In this document: piece after piece, positions 43,452-52,082 of the stretch
Numbering within the stretch: the first letter of the stretch is position 1
Layout of the letters: each line of letters begins with the position of its first letter
Made by a program: the position numbers and the translations under genes
The notes under the pieces: model-generated
Databases searched by the model: none
Seen by the model: the letters and a program-made list of their open reading frames with translations, nothing else
What the model was told of the DNA's origin: nothing
Assembly (NCBI GenBank): GCA_017644045.1
Contig: JAEPMI010000003.1
Coordinates: 62,001 to 126,000 of the forward strand
Length of the DNA: 64,000 nt
Reading direction: 5' to 3'
Origin: Deltaproteobacteria bacterium
GTDB taxonomy: Bacteria; Myxococcota_A; Polyangia; Polyangiales; Houyiibacteriaceae

Positions 43452-44162
43452 GTGCGCGGCATGACCAGCGAAGGGGCCCCCCGCGGGCGGGGTCGTACCC
43501 CCGCGGTTGCGCTCGTCTGCGCCGCGCTCGCCGGTGCGTGCGTGCCGCCGGAGCCCGCGGTTCGGCAGCCGATGCCGGACCCGATCGCGAACGTCGAGGG
43601 GCAGGAGCTCTACGACCGCGGCATGTACCTCGCCCAGACGGGGGATCTCCTCCGGGCCGAGCAGTACGTGAAGGGCGCCATGGAGCGTGGCTTCCCCGTG
43701 GAGCGCGCCCTCCCGTCGCTGCTCAAGATCTGCGTCGCCGCCAGCCGGCTCAACCAGGCCCTCAGTTACGCCGAGCCCCACCTCCGGGACCATCCGGAGG
43801 ACTTCCGGCTCCGCACCCTGGTCGCCTCGATCCACCTCGGGCTCGGCAACGTCGACGACGCCGAGGCCCACCTCACGGAGGTCATCGAGCACGCGCCCAC
43901 CGACCCGCCGGCCTACTACCTGCTGGGCATGCTCCACCGTGAGGAGCACGACGACCCCGCGGCCGGCGACGCCTACCTCCGGCGCTACCTCGAGCTCTCC
44001 CCCAACGGCGTTCACGCCGCGGAGGTGCGGAACGTGCTCCGGCCCCGCGAGCCCATCCGACGCATCGAGCACATCATCGATCGGCCCCCCGAGCCGCCCA
44101 TGGAAGCGGAACCGGACCCGACCCCCGAATCGACGCCGACCGAGGAGGCGACCCCTTCGTGA
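43452..44162 (+). CDS. TPR lipoprotein (TadD-like)
   Basis: 236 residues from GTG 43452 (ATG 43461 is also possible). The signal ends with a lipobox (LVCAALAGACVPP). At least four TPR units follow: GQELYDRGMYLAQTGDLLRA, RALPSLLKICVAASRLNQAL, FRLRTLVASIHLGLGNVDDA and PAYYLLGMLHREEHDDPAAG. The tail is Pro/Glu-rich. TadD-type lipoproteins help localise the pilus secretin. The stop overlaps the next start (GTGA). Confidence 0.82.
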   Translation: MRGMTSEGAPRGRGRTPAVALVCAALAGACVPPEPAVRQPMPDPIANVEGQELYDRGMYLAQTGDLLRAEQYVKGAMERGFPVERALPSLLKICVAASRLNQALSYAEPHLRDHPEDFRLRTLVASIHLGLGNVDDAEAHLTEVIEHAPTDPPAYYLLGMLHREEHDDPAAGDAYLRRYLELSPNGVHAAEVRNVLRPREPIRRIEHIIDRPPEPPMEAEPDPTPESTPTEEATPS

Positions 44163-45292
44163 CCATCCCGCGCGAGATCTTCGAGCAGACGATTCTCGGC
44201 TTCTTCGAGCCCATCAAGCCCTTCCTGGACGACGCGAGCGTCAGCGAGGTCATGATCAACGGGCCCGAGGAGATCTGGATCGAGCGCAAGGGTCGGCTCT
44301 CGAAGACGACCGCGAAGTTCCCGTCCCACGAGTCGCTCATGAGCGCGCTCCGGAACCTCTCGCAGTTCGTCGGTCGCCAGCTCAACGAGCAGCACCCGAT
44401 CCTCGAAGCGCGCCTGCCGGATGGCTCCCGCGTCGAGGCGGTGATTCCGCCGGCGTCACCCGACGGCCCGAGCGTCGCGATTCGTCGCTTCTCGAAGGAC
44501 ACCCTCACCATCGAGAAGCTCCTGCAGTTCGGGTCGATGACACCCGACGCCGCGAGCTTCCTGAACGCGATGGTGGCCTGTAAGCAGAACATCATCGTCG
44601 CTGGCGGTACCGGCTCGGGGAAGACCTCGCTCCTGAACTGTCTCAGCTCCTTCATCGGCGAGACCGAGCGCGTCGTCGTCATCGAGGATGCCCGCGAGCT
44701 GCAGCTGCAGATGCCCCACGTCGTGCAGATGGAGGCCCAGCCGCCCGACCCACGAGGTCGCGGCCAGGTCACCATTCGCGACCTCTTCAAGGCGACGCTC
44801 CGCATGCGTCCCGACCGCATCGTGGTCGGTGAGATTCGCTCCGGTGAGGCCCTCGAGCTCATCCAGGCGATGACCTCTGGTCACGGTGGTTGTCTGTCGA
44901 CCGTGCACGCGACCTATCCGATCGATACGCTGAACCGTCTCGAGACGATGGCGATGATGAGCGACGTGGAGATTCCGCTGCACGCGATGCGAGCGCAGAT
45001 CGCATCGGCGATCGACATGATCACCCAGACCACCCGCCTGCTCGATGGCTCCCGCTGTGTCACGCACATCACCGAGGTGCTGGGCTACGACCCCGAGACG
45101 GGCTATCAGCTCGGGGACGTGTTCATCCGGAAGTACCTGGGGCGTGAAGCCGACGGCACCGTCATCAGCGACTTCGTCGCCACCGGTCGGCAGCCTCGAT
45201 GCATGGAGATGGTGCGCGCGCTCGGCCTCGATCTGCCGCCCTCCATCTACGCTGCCGCCGAAGCCGCCGCGGCCGAGGGAGCGAGCGCGTGA
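44159..45292 (+). CDS. Second TadA/CpaF ATPase without FHA
   Basis: 377 residues from GTG 44159. Walker A GGTGSGKTSLLN near residue 150, Asp box VVIEDARELQLQMPHVV, Walker B RPDRIVVGEIRSGEALELI near 217, and His box GHGGCLSTVHATYP. It resembles the ATPase half of the FHA fusion but not closely, so it is an old paralogue rather than a recent duplication. Having two ATPases suggests one for extension and one for retraction, or one for a separate secretion function; this is inference. Confidence 0.9.
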   Translation: MTIPREIFEQTILGFFEPIKPFLDDASVSEVMINGPEEIWIERKGRLSKTTAKFPSHESLMSALRNLSQFVGRQLNEQHPILEARLPDGSRVEAVIPPASPDGPSVAIRRFSKDTLTIEKLLQFGSMTPDAASFLNAMVACKQNIIVAGGTGSGKTSLLNCLSSFIGETERVVVIEDARELQLQMPHVVQMEAQPPDPRGRGQVTIRDLFKATLRMRPDRIVVGEIRSGEALELIQAMTSGHGGCLSTVHATYPIDTLNRLETMAMMSDVEIPLHAMRAQIASAIDMITQTTRLLDGSRCVTHITEVLGYDPETGYQLGDVFIRKYLGREADGTVISDFVATGRQPRCMEMVRALGLDLPPSIYAAAEAAAAEGASA

Positions 45293-46653
45293 GCGAAGGC
45301 GTGGGCCCCGTTCCGAGCCCTGGCCAGTGGGCGCGCGTCCAGCTCGCACAAGGCCAATCGGGGGCCGGGCTCTGGGATCTCTCGAGCGACGTCCCGGAGG
45401 CACGGATCACCATCGGTTCGTCTGACGAAGCCGGTTGGACCGTCGAGGCGCAGGACGTCGCGCCGAACCACTTCGAGCTCTTCTGGGACGGGCAGTCGCT
45501 GTGGGTCTCGCCTCCGACGATGGGCGAGCTCACCGTCGACGGCGAGCGCGTCACCACGTGGCGCCAGCTGGTCGGACGGTCGCGCGTGGAGTTCGGCCGC
45601 GCCGCGTTCCTGATCGAGACCTCGCAGACAATCGCGATGCCTCCGGCAGGCCAGGACACCTCGATGGAGGCGATCCCGGACCGCGGCGAGACCATGCCCG
45701 GCGCCCCCGCCGTACCCCGCGTCCCGGCCGCCAGCTCCTTCACCGACGACGACCCGACCGCGGCCCTGATGCAGGTGCCCGACTTCGAGTCGCTCCCGCC
45801 GCTCGACTCCGACGCGACCCAGATGGTCGACGGGGCGTTGGTGGTGGGCGAAGGCTTCGGTCGCCCGATGATCGGAGGCACGCCCAACCAGTTCGGCGGC
45901 GAGCTCAAGACTCAGATCCTGGACACCGAGGCGGCCGGCATCGACCTCCGGCCGAGCTCCGTGCCCCCGGCCGCCCCGCCCTCACCGTTGATGACGGGAC
46001 CGGGCGCGCCGCTCGGCCAGCGACAGATCCCCACCGACGTGCTGCCCGCCTCCCCGGCTGCGAGCGTCAGCGAGACCGGCTCCCAGTTCGCGCTTCCGCC
46101 GCAGGTGCCGCAGGACGACAAGAAGAAGTTCGAGCTGCCACCGCGGCGCACGCTCATCCTCGCGGGCGTCACGCTCCTGCTCGCGGTCATCGTGCTCGGG
46201 TCCTCGGTCGTTCGGCGCTCCTCGCAGGCCGAAGCCATCGAGCAGGCCAACGCTCGCAACGCCTCACAGAACGCGAGCGTCGTCGCGGAGCAGATTCGCG
46301 AGGCTGCCGTCGCCGAAGCGGCCGAGCAGGCCGAGGCCCGGACTCGCCGCGAAACGGCGCTCCGCGACGAGGTCGAAGCGGCGATCGACGAAGCGGTCGC
46401 CAAGGCCGAGGAAGAAGCGGCCGAGGCCGTCGAGGCCGCGACCGAAGAGGAGCCGCTCGATCTCGACGACGAGAAGGCGAAGCGCTCCGCGTGGGCCGTC
46501 CAGAAGCTGGCGATCGACGTGCTCGCGCGCAACGACCACCGCCACGCGCTGGGCTACTACCTCTGGCTCGAAGAGGAGTACGAGGACAACGACGAGTACT
46601 CGGAGATGGTGCGGGTCCTCCGCTCGATCCTCCGCCGTGGAGAGAGCCGATGA
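45289..46653 (+). CDS. FHA-like/coiled-coil membrane protein of the Tad locus
   Basis: 454 residues from GTG 45289, overlapping the ATPase stop. N-terminal FHA-like region (ARITIGSSDEAGWTVEAQDV, NHFELFWDGQSLWVSPP, GELTVDGERV) lacks the canonical Arg/Ser/Asn set. A Pro/Asp-rich linker of about 170 residues and one membrane helix (TLILAGVTLLLAVIVLGSSVV) follow, then a long Glu/Ala-rich coiled coil (EQIREAAVAEAAEQAEARTR, DEVEAAIDEAVAKAEEEAAE). It probably bridges cytoplasm and periplasm. Confidence 0.75.
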   Translation: MSEGVGPVPSPGQWARVQLAQGQSGAGLWDLSSDVPEARITIGSSDEAGWTVEAQDVAPNHFELFWDGQSLWVSPPTMGELTVDGERVTTWRQLVGRSRVEFGRAAFLIETSQTIAMPPAGQDTSMEAIPDRGETMPGAPAVPRVPAASSFTDDDPTAALMQVPDFESLPPLDSDATQMVDGALVVGEGFGRPMIGGTPNQFGGELKTQILDTEAAGIDLRPSSVPPAAPPSPLMTGPGAPLGQRQIPTDVLPASPAASVSETGSQFALPPQVPQDDKKKFELPPRRTLILAGVTLLLAVIVLGSSVVRRSSQAEAIEQANARNASQNASVVAEQIREAAVAEAAEQAEARTRRETALRDEVEAAIDEAVAKAEEEAAEAVEAATEEEPLDLDDEKAKRSAWAVQKLAIDVLARNDHRHALGYYLWLEEEYEDNDEYSEMVRVLRSILRRGESR

Positions 46654-47345
46654 AGCGCTGCTGGATGCCGATGCTCCTGCTGGCCGCTTTCGGCTGCGGC
46701 GAAGACGCGCCGCAGATCATTCCGCGGCATGCGGTGACCTTCACCGCCGAGTCCGACCCAGGCGTTCCGCTCGCTGGCGTCGTCGTGAGCGCGAACGGAC
46801 AGGCGCTCGGTCAGAGCGACGCGACCGGCCTGATCGGCGCGGTCCTCGAAGGTCCGAGCGGTACGATGATGCAGATCGCCTACGAGTGTCCGGAGGGGCA
46901 TCAGCAGCCAGAGCAGCCGAAATCGCTCGTGCTGACCACCTTCCAAGCGCTGGACCCGGAGTCCGGTCCCCGTGCGCTCGAGATGAACCTCGAGTGCCCA
47001 CCCCTCGAGCGCTGGGCAGCGCTGGTCGTCCGCACGGGCCAGCCCGACCTACCGATCCTGATCGAGGACGAAGAGGTCGCGCGCACCGACGGCTCGGGCG
47101 TCGCCCACCACATCTTCCGAGGCGCGCCCAACTCACGCTATCGCGTGACCATCTCGACCGAGGGCAAGCCCAACCTGCAGCCGCAGAACCCTCGCGCCCT
47201 GGTCACCCTCGGCGCTCGCTCCGAGACCTTCGTGATCGAGGAGGAGATCCGGGAGCGCCAGGTGCGACGCCGTCGCCGCACGCGGCGCCGCGCGTCCGCG
47301 ATGCGCGGCCGGATGTCGATCATGCGGATCATTCGGATCAACTAG
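46650..47345 (+). CDS. Lipoprotein with beta-rich domains and basic tail
   Basis: 231 residues. ATG 46650 overlaps the previous stop; the open frame upstream is antisense-like. A lipobox ends the signal (LLLAAFGCGEDA). Two beta-rich stretches follow (FTAESDPGVPLAGVVVSANG, FVIEEEIR), the first with the GQALGQSDATGLIGAVL pattern of carboxypeptidase-regulatory (peptidase-associated) domains. The C-terminus is an Arg run (RQVRRRRRTRRRASAMRGR). It is the last gene of the Tad locus. Confidence 0.7.
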   Translation: MKRCWMPMLLLAAFGCGEDAPQIIPRHAVTFTAESDPGVPLAGVVVSANGQALGQSDATGLIGAVLEGPSGTMMQIAYECPEGHQQPEQPKSLVLTTFQALDPESGPRALEMNLECPPLERWAALVVRTGQPDLPILIEDEEVARTDGSGVAHHIFRGAPNSRYRVTISTEGKPNLQPQNPRALVTLGARSETFVIEEEIRERQVRRRRRTRRRASAMRGRMSIMRIIRIN

Positions 47346-47362
47346 GTTCGAAGAACCTAGTT
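47340..47362 (+). terminator. Terminator of the Tad locus
   Basis: AACTAGGTTC-GAA-GAACCTAGTT: a perfect 10-bp stem with a 3-base loop overlapping the stop codon of the last gene, followed by TCC. The stem ends in TTT. It is the clearest terminator-like hairpin at the end of the locus. Confidence 0.6.
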
Positions 47363-47363
47363 T

Positions 47364-47453
47364 CCTCACCCTCACCCTCGCCCTGACCCTCTCCCTGAAG
47401 AGTCAGAAGCCAGCGATGATGAGGGCGAGGGTGAGGGGTAGGGTGAGGGCGAG
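47364..47453. repeat. CCCTCACCC-type palindromic repeat, copy 2
   Basis: CCCTCACCCTCGCCCT (47369-47384) and its exact reverse complement (47422-47437) form a 16-bp perfect inverted repeat around a 37-bp centre; the motif continues on both sides (47364-47453). It resembles copy 1 at 43319 in motif and arm spacing. The repeat fills the gap between the Tad locus and the gene ending at 47484. Confidence 0.75.
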
Positions 47454-47483
47454 GTGAAGCCTCGCGCCTGTGGCGCTTCGCCT

Positions 47484-47906
47484 TCAGCGACTACCCGCGT
47501 CGTACAGGTGATCCAACGCTCCGCCCGCCGGCGCGTAGAGCCCGTAGATCAGCAGCCCGTTCGCCAGGACCGCGACCACGATCCCGAAGAAGAGGATGTT
47601 GCTCGCCGAGCGCGAGTCGTAGAGCCGGCGCATCTTCCGCCCGTACCAGGCGCAGAAGATCATCAGCAGCGCCGCGCTCGCGGTGTAGCCGGGCGAGAAG
47701 ACCAGCTTCGTGAGGCCCGGCAGCTTCTCGTCGAGCGGGCCGTAGGTCGTCCGCGCCGGGTCGACCAGCAGGAAGCGGATCGCGACCAGTACGATCGCGC
47801 CGAACCACGCGAGGTTCGTGGCGAGCTTGTCGAAATCGGTGAGCTCCGTGTGGCCGCTGCCGTGCTGGTCGTAGGGATCGGGGGGACCCAGGTCGAACTG
47901 GTTCAT
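47484..47906 (-). CDS. Small three-helix membrane protein
   Basis: 140 residues from ATG 47906, which overlaps the dehydratase stop (ATGA). Helices: NLAWFGAIVLVAIRFLL, GYTASAALLMIFCAWYGR and NILFFGIVVAVLANGLLIYG. No recognised domain. Tight coupling to the upstream enzyme suggests co-expression; a role as a transporter partner or chaperone cannot be judged. Confidence 0.65.
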   Translation of the reverse strand: MNQFDLGPPDPYDQHGSGHTELTDFDKLATNLAWFGAIVLVAIRFLLVDPARTTYGPLDEKLPGLTKLVFSPGYTASAALLMIFCAWYGRKMRRLYDSRSASNILFFGIVVAVLANGLLIYGLYAPAGGALDHLYDAGSR

Positions 47907-48865
47907 GCGTTGGTTCCGAAGGGGAGATGGTCGAGGTCCACGTTGCCACCCGAGAGCACGATCGCCACCCGGCCGCGGTCGCTCCACGTGCCGGCGAGCG
48001 CGGCAGCGACCGGTACCGCCGATGAGGGCTCGATCACGAGCTTCACGCGCTCCCAGAAGAAGCGCATCGCCTCGGCGATCGCGGCCTCGCTCACGGTGAC
48101 GATCGAGCGCTCGTCGGTGCGGAGGATGGCGAAGGGTAGGGCGCCGAGCTGCGTTCGGAGGCCATCGGCGATGGTCGTCCCGGTGGGGGCGGGTGCGCGG
48201 GTGCCGCTCGAGAGGCTCCGCGCCGCGTCGTCGACCGTCTCCGGCTCCGCGCCCACCACCGAGACGGTCGGCTTGCGGTGCCGACACGTGAGCGAGGTCC
48301 CCGCGAAGAGGCCTCCGCCACCGACCGGCGTCACGATGGTGTCCACCGCTGGGTCGTCCTCCAGGATCTCCGCCGCCGCGCTCGCCTGGCCCGCGACCAC
48401 TCGCCGGTCCTCGTAGGGGTGCACGAAGGTCGCCCCGGTCCGCTCGGCGACCTCGGCGAGCGTCGACTCGCGGGCGGCCAGCGTCGGCGCGCATTCGACG
48501 ACCTCGGCGCCATAGCTGAGGACCGCGGCGCGCTTCACGCTCGGCGCGTTCGACGGCATCACCACTACACAGCGAATGCCGCGCAGCTGCGCCGCGAGCG
48601 CCAACGCCTGTCCATGGTTGCCGCTCGAGTGGGTGCAGACCCCACGCTCGGCGTCCGCCCCGCCCAGTGAGAAGACGGCGTTGGTGGCGCCTCGCGCCTT
48701 GAAGGCGCCCGCCCGCTGGAGGTTCTCGCACTTGAAGACCACCTCCACGCCGGCGCGCTCGCTGATCGCGCGCGAGCCGAGCAGTGGGGTCCGGTGCACC
48801 TTCCCCTCGATGCGTGCGCGCGCCTCGTCGAGCTCGGCGAGCGACGGCTGGACGGGAGAGGTCAT
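47903..48865 (-). CDS. Fold-type II PLP enzyme, threonine/serine dehydratase or racemase
   Basis: 320 residues from ATG 48865. Lys56 in AGAFKARGA is the PLP lysine; SSGNHGQALALAAQ and VGGGGLFAGTSLTC are the phosphate-binding and cofactor loops. Length and lack of an ACT domain fit serine racemase, catabolic threonine dehydratase or threo-3-hydroxyaspartate ammonia-lyase rather than biosynthetic IlvA. It overlaps the downstream membrane protein by 4 bases and is divergent from the MFS gene. Confidence 0.85.
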   Translation of the reverse strand: MTSPVQPSLAELDEARARIEGKVHRTPLLGSRAISERAGVEVVFKCENLQRAGAFKARGATNAVFSLGGADAERGVCTHSSGNHGQALALAAQLRGIRCVVVMPSNAPSVKRAAVLSYGAEVVECAPTLAARESTLAEVAERTGATFVHPYEDRRVVAGQASAAAEILEDDPAVDTIVTPVGGGGLFAGTSLTCRHRKPTVSVVGAEPETVDDAARSLSSGTRAPAPTGTTIADGLRTQLGALPFAILRTDERSIVTVSEAAIAEAMRFFWERVKLVIEPSSAVPVAAALAGTWSDRGRVAIVLSGGNVDLDHLPFGTNA

Positions 48866-48892
48866 CCCAGAGAGCATACCTCGCCGGTCCGC

Positions 48893-50128
48893 ATGTCTCG
48901 CACCCGCAAGCTCACGTGGCTCCTCGCCCTCTACTTCGTCCAGGGCCTGCCCTTCGGCTTCCAGGCGTCGGCGCTGCCCATCTATCTGCGGGAACAGGGC
49001 ATCTCGCTGCGGGCCATCGGCTGGGCGTCGCTCCTGGCGATCCCCTGGCTCGCCAAGGTGCTCTGGGCGCCGGCCGTCGACGCGCTCCATCACCCGAAGC
49101 TCGGTCGCCGTCGCAGCTGGATCCTCCCGATGCAGCTCGCCTTGGCCGTCACCTGCCTCGGCCTGGCGGTCACCCAGGAGCTCACGCCGCTGCTGATCCT
49201 GGTGTTCGCGGCGAATCTCTTCGCGGCCACCATGGACATCGCCGTCGACGGCCTCGCGGTCTCGCTCCTGCGCGAAGACGAGCTCGGCCTCGGCAACACG
49301 GCGCAGGTGGTCGGCTTCAAGCTCGGCATGCTCACCGGCGGCGGCCTCCTCGTGGCGGTCAGCGACCGCATCGGGTGGAACGGTCTCTTCCTCGCGATGG
49401 CAGGCCTCATCGTCGCGGTCTTCGCCTACACGGCGTTCGAGCGAGAGCCGCTCGAGGCGCGGGTCACCGACCCCGACGAGAGCGATCCCGACCCCGAAGG
49501 GGAGTCCGTCTTCCGCGTCATCGTCGGCCTTCTCCAGCGCAAGACCGTCTGGGCGCTGCTCATGGTCGTCGGCACGTACAAGCTGGGTGAGAGCTTCGCC
49601 GACGCCATGTTCAAGCCCTTCCTCACGGACCGGGGCTTCAGCGCCGCGCAGATCGGCCTCTGGCTCGGCACCTGGGGCATGGTCTTCTCGCTGGTCGGCT
49701 CGGTCGCCGGCGGTCTGCTCGCCACGCGCATCGGTCTCCTCCGCGCGTTGACGATCACGGCCGCCGTCCGCGTGATCCCCCTCGCCGGTCAGCTCCTCCT
49801 CGCGCTCGACGAAGAGCTCGGGCCGAGCGTCGTCATCGCCGTCACCTCCGCCGAGCACTTCTTCGGAGGCGCGCTCACCACCGCGATGTTCGCCTTCATG
49901 ATGTCACGCGTCGACCCGCGGATCGGCGGGACGCACTTCACCCTCCTCGCGAGCGTCGAGGTCCTCGGCAAGCTGCCGGTCGGGCCGCTCGCTGGCGAGC
50001 TCGCGCACCAGCAAGGCTACGTCCCGGTCTTCTCCATCGCCGTCGCCGCCAGCGTGCTCTACCTGCCGCTCCTCCTGCTGGTGCGTCAGCGCCCCGAGCC
50101 TCGTGGCTCACGCCCCGACCAGTTCTGA
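48893..50128 (+). CDS. MFS transporter, AmpG/PAT-like
   Basis: 411 residues from ATG 48893 (the frame from 48794 overlaps the divergent enzyme). Twelve hydrophobic helices. The N-terminus [20 protein letters not shown] with [16 protein letters not shown] matches AmpG-type permeases that import anhydro-muropeptides; the same fold includes acetyl-CoA transporters. The second half has [20 protein letters not shown] and [21 protein letters not shown] role in cell-wall recycling is likely but not certain; no AmpC or AmpD gene is near. Confidence 0.8.
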   Translation: MSRTRKLTWLLALYFVQGLPFGFQASALPIYLREQGISLRAIGWASLLAIPWLAKVLWAPAVDALHHPKLGRRRSWILPMQLALAVTCLGLAVTQELTPLLILVFAANLFAATMDIAVDGLAVSLLREDELGLGNTAQVVGFKLGMLTGGGLLVAVSDRIGWNGLFLAMAGLIVAVFAYTAFEREPLEARVTDPDESDPDPEGESVFRVIVGLLQRKTVWALLMVVGTYKLGESFADAMFKPFLTDRGFSAAQIGLWLGTWGMVFSLVGSVAGGLLATRIGLLRALTITAAVRVIPLAGQLLLALDEELGPSVVIAVTSAEHFFGGALTTAMFAFMMSRVDPRIGGTHFTLLASVEVLGKLPVGPLAGELAHQQGYVPVFSIAVAASVLYLPLLLLVRQRPEPRGSRPDQF

Positions 50129-50148
50129 CTTCGCGCTATCCTCCTCCC

Positions 50149-51486
50149 TTGCTCGACACGCTCATCGTCGGAGGCGGCCTCGCTGGCCTCGCCGTGGCCC
50201 GCGCGCTGGTGGACGCCGGCCAGGACGTCGTGGTGCTCGAGGCGCGGGACCGCCTCGGCGGACGGCTGCACACCGAACGCTTGGGAGCCGCCGAGCTCGA
50301 CATCGGCGGCCAGTGGGTCGGTCCCGGTCAACCGCGGGTCAACCGACTCATCGATCGGCTCGGGCTCACGCGCTTCCCGACCTTCACCGAGGGCACGAAG
50401 GTGCTCGAGATCGACGGCCGCATCCGCACCTACCGCGGGAACATCCCGACGCTCTCGCCTCTCGGCCTCGCGCAGATGCAGCTGCTCCTGACGGTCATGG
50501 AGCGGAAGATGAAGAAGGTGGATCCGGTCGCGCCCGAGCTCGCGCCCGACGCGGCCCGTCTCGACGCGACCACCCTCGACACCTTCCGACGCCGTTGGGG
50601 AGCCAGCCCCGACGTCCGTGCGGTGATGGACGCGGCGCTCCGCGCGATCTTCGGTGCCGAAGCCGACGAGATGAGCGCGCTCCACTTTCTCGCCTACCTC
50701 AACGCCAGCGGCGGCTTCCTCGCGCTCGCCGAAGCGGAAGGCGCCGCTCAACAGGACCGCATCGTCGAAGGCGCGCAGGCGCTCGTCACCGGTCTCGCGT
50801 CGGCAGGCACCCCCGTCCGCCTCCGCCTCGGCAGTCCGCTGCACGCGCTCCGCGAGGGCGACGATCACGTCGTCGCGAGCGGTCCCTTCGGAGAGCTGCT
50901 CGCCCGTCGCGTCGTCCTCACGCTCCCACCCCCGCTGCTGACCAAGGTCCGCTTCGATCCGCCGCTCCCGCCCGAGCGAATGGCCGCGCTCTCCCGCTGG
51001 GGCATGGGCGCCGCCATCAAGGTCGTCGCGCTCTACGATCGGCCCTTCTGGCGGGAGCAAGGCTATTCGGGCGAGGTGGTGTCGTCGGACGGGCCGCTCT
51101 CCATCGTCTACGACGACTGCGCGCACGATCTCTCGCAGGCGGCGCTCGTCGGCTTCGTCGCCGGTCGCGATGCCCATGCGTTGCAGGGGCTCGAAGAGGC
51201 CGACCGCGAACGCCACGTCCTGGGCGCCCTCGCGCGCACCCTCGGCGAAGAGGCACGGCACCCGACCGCGCTCCGCATGATCGACTGGGGCGCCGAGCCC
51301 TGGTCTCGCGGCTGCCCGGTCGCTCTCGCCGCGCCCGGTGCGCTCACCTACGGCCCCGGCCTGGCTGCCACCCTCCGCGAGCGCCACGGCCGCATCCACT
51401 TCGCGGGCACCGAGACCGCCCGCGAGCACATCGGCTACATGGAAGGCGCGCTCGAGTCCGCCGAGCGCGTCCTCACCGAGCTATGA
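50149..51486 (+). CDS. FAD-dependent amine oxidase family protein
   Basis: 445 residues from TTG 50149. N-terminal FAD-binding dinucleotide motif VGGGLAGLAVARALVDAGQD followed by LEARDRLGGRLHTERL. ELDIGGQWVGPGQPRVNRLI and the C-terminal FAGTETAREHIGYMEGALES are the flavin-containing amine oxidase family signatures. The substrate is unknown; such enzymes also act on carotenoid precursors. It is translationally coupled to the DUF2378-like gene (ATGA). Confidence 0.85.
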   Translation: MLDTLIVGGGLAGLAVARALVDAGQDVVVLEARDRLGGRLHTERLGAAELDIGGQWVGPGQPRVNRLIDRLGLTRFPTFTEGTKVLEIDGRIRTYRGNIPTLSPLGLAQMQLLLTVMERKMKKVDPVAPELAPDAARLDATTLDTFRRRWGASPDVRAVMDAALRAIFGAEADEMSALHFLAYLNASGGFLALAEAEGAAQQDRIVEGAQALVTGLASAGTPVRLRLGSPLHALREGDDHVVASGPFGELLARRVVLTLPPPLLTKVRFDPPLPPERMAALSRWGMGAAIKVVALYDRPFWREQGYSGEVVSSDGPLSIVYDDCAHDLSQAALVGFVAGRDAHALQGLEEADRERHVLGALARTLGEEARHPTALRMIDWGAEPWSRGCPVALAAPGALTYGPGLAATLRERHGRIHFAGTETAREHIGYMEGALESAERVLTEL

Positions 51487-52058
51487 CCGTGTCCGAACCC
51501 ACTCACCTGGTGAAGGGGAACGTCTTCGTGACGGTCCGGGAGTGGCTCGTTCGCGAGCACGGCGAGTCGGCCTACGCCGACCTCCTCGACGCCATGCCCG
51601 CGGCTCACGCCGCCGAGGTGCGCGAGCCGATGCCCTCGATCTGGCACCCGGAGGAGGTCCACCAGTCGATGCTCCACGCACTGAACCAGGTCTTCTGCGA
51701 CCGGGATCCAGAACGCTACCGGGAGGCGATCGCCGAGCTGACGATCCTCGGCGTCCACAAGTTCGCGCGACTGGTGCTGCAGATGAGCTCCAACGCCTTC
51801 GTGCTCCGGCGCCTCCCGACGCTCTGGCGGATCATCCGGCGCGGCCCCGCCACCACCGAGATCGAGCAGCAGCGAGGGCTCACCCGCATCCGCTACGGCA
51901 GCTTCCCCTTCTACGGCGACGAACTCTACCGCACCTACATCCTCGGCGTGCTGACCGGGATCGTGCGCATCAGCGCGGGGGTCGATCCCGACGCCATCAT
52001 CGTGACCCACGGCGACGACCGGATGCTGGTGGAGCTTCGGCTCCACGCCGAGCGGTAG
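51483..52058 (+). CDS. DUF2378-like protein (myxobacteria-specific)
   Basis: 191 residues, ATG 51483 overlapping the amine oxidase stop. Marks are VKGNVFVTVREWLVREHG, MPSIWHPEEVHQSMLHALNQ, YREAIAELTILGVHKFARLV and FVLRRLPTLWRIIRRG, which match the DUF2378/TIGR02265 pattern as I recall it. This family is restricted to myxobacteria and unstudied. Cytoplasmic; no enzyme motif. Confidence 0.7.
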   Translation: MTVSEPTHLVKGNVFVTVREWLVREHGESAYADLLDAMPAAHAAEVREPMPSIWHPEEVHQSMLHALNQVFCDRDPERYREAIAELTILGVHKFARLVLQMSSNAFVLRRLPTLWRIIRRGPATTEIEQQRGLTRIRYGSFPFYGDELYRTYILGVLTGIVRISAGVDPDAIIVTHGDDRMLVELRLHAER

Positions 52059-52082
52059 CGCGCGGCGTGGAGCGAGCGCGCG

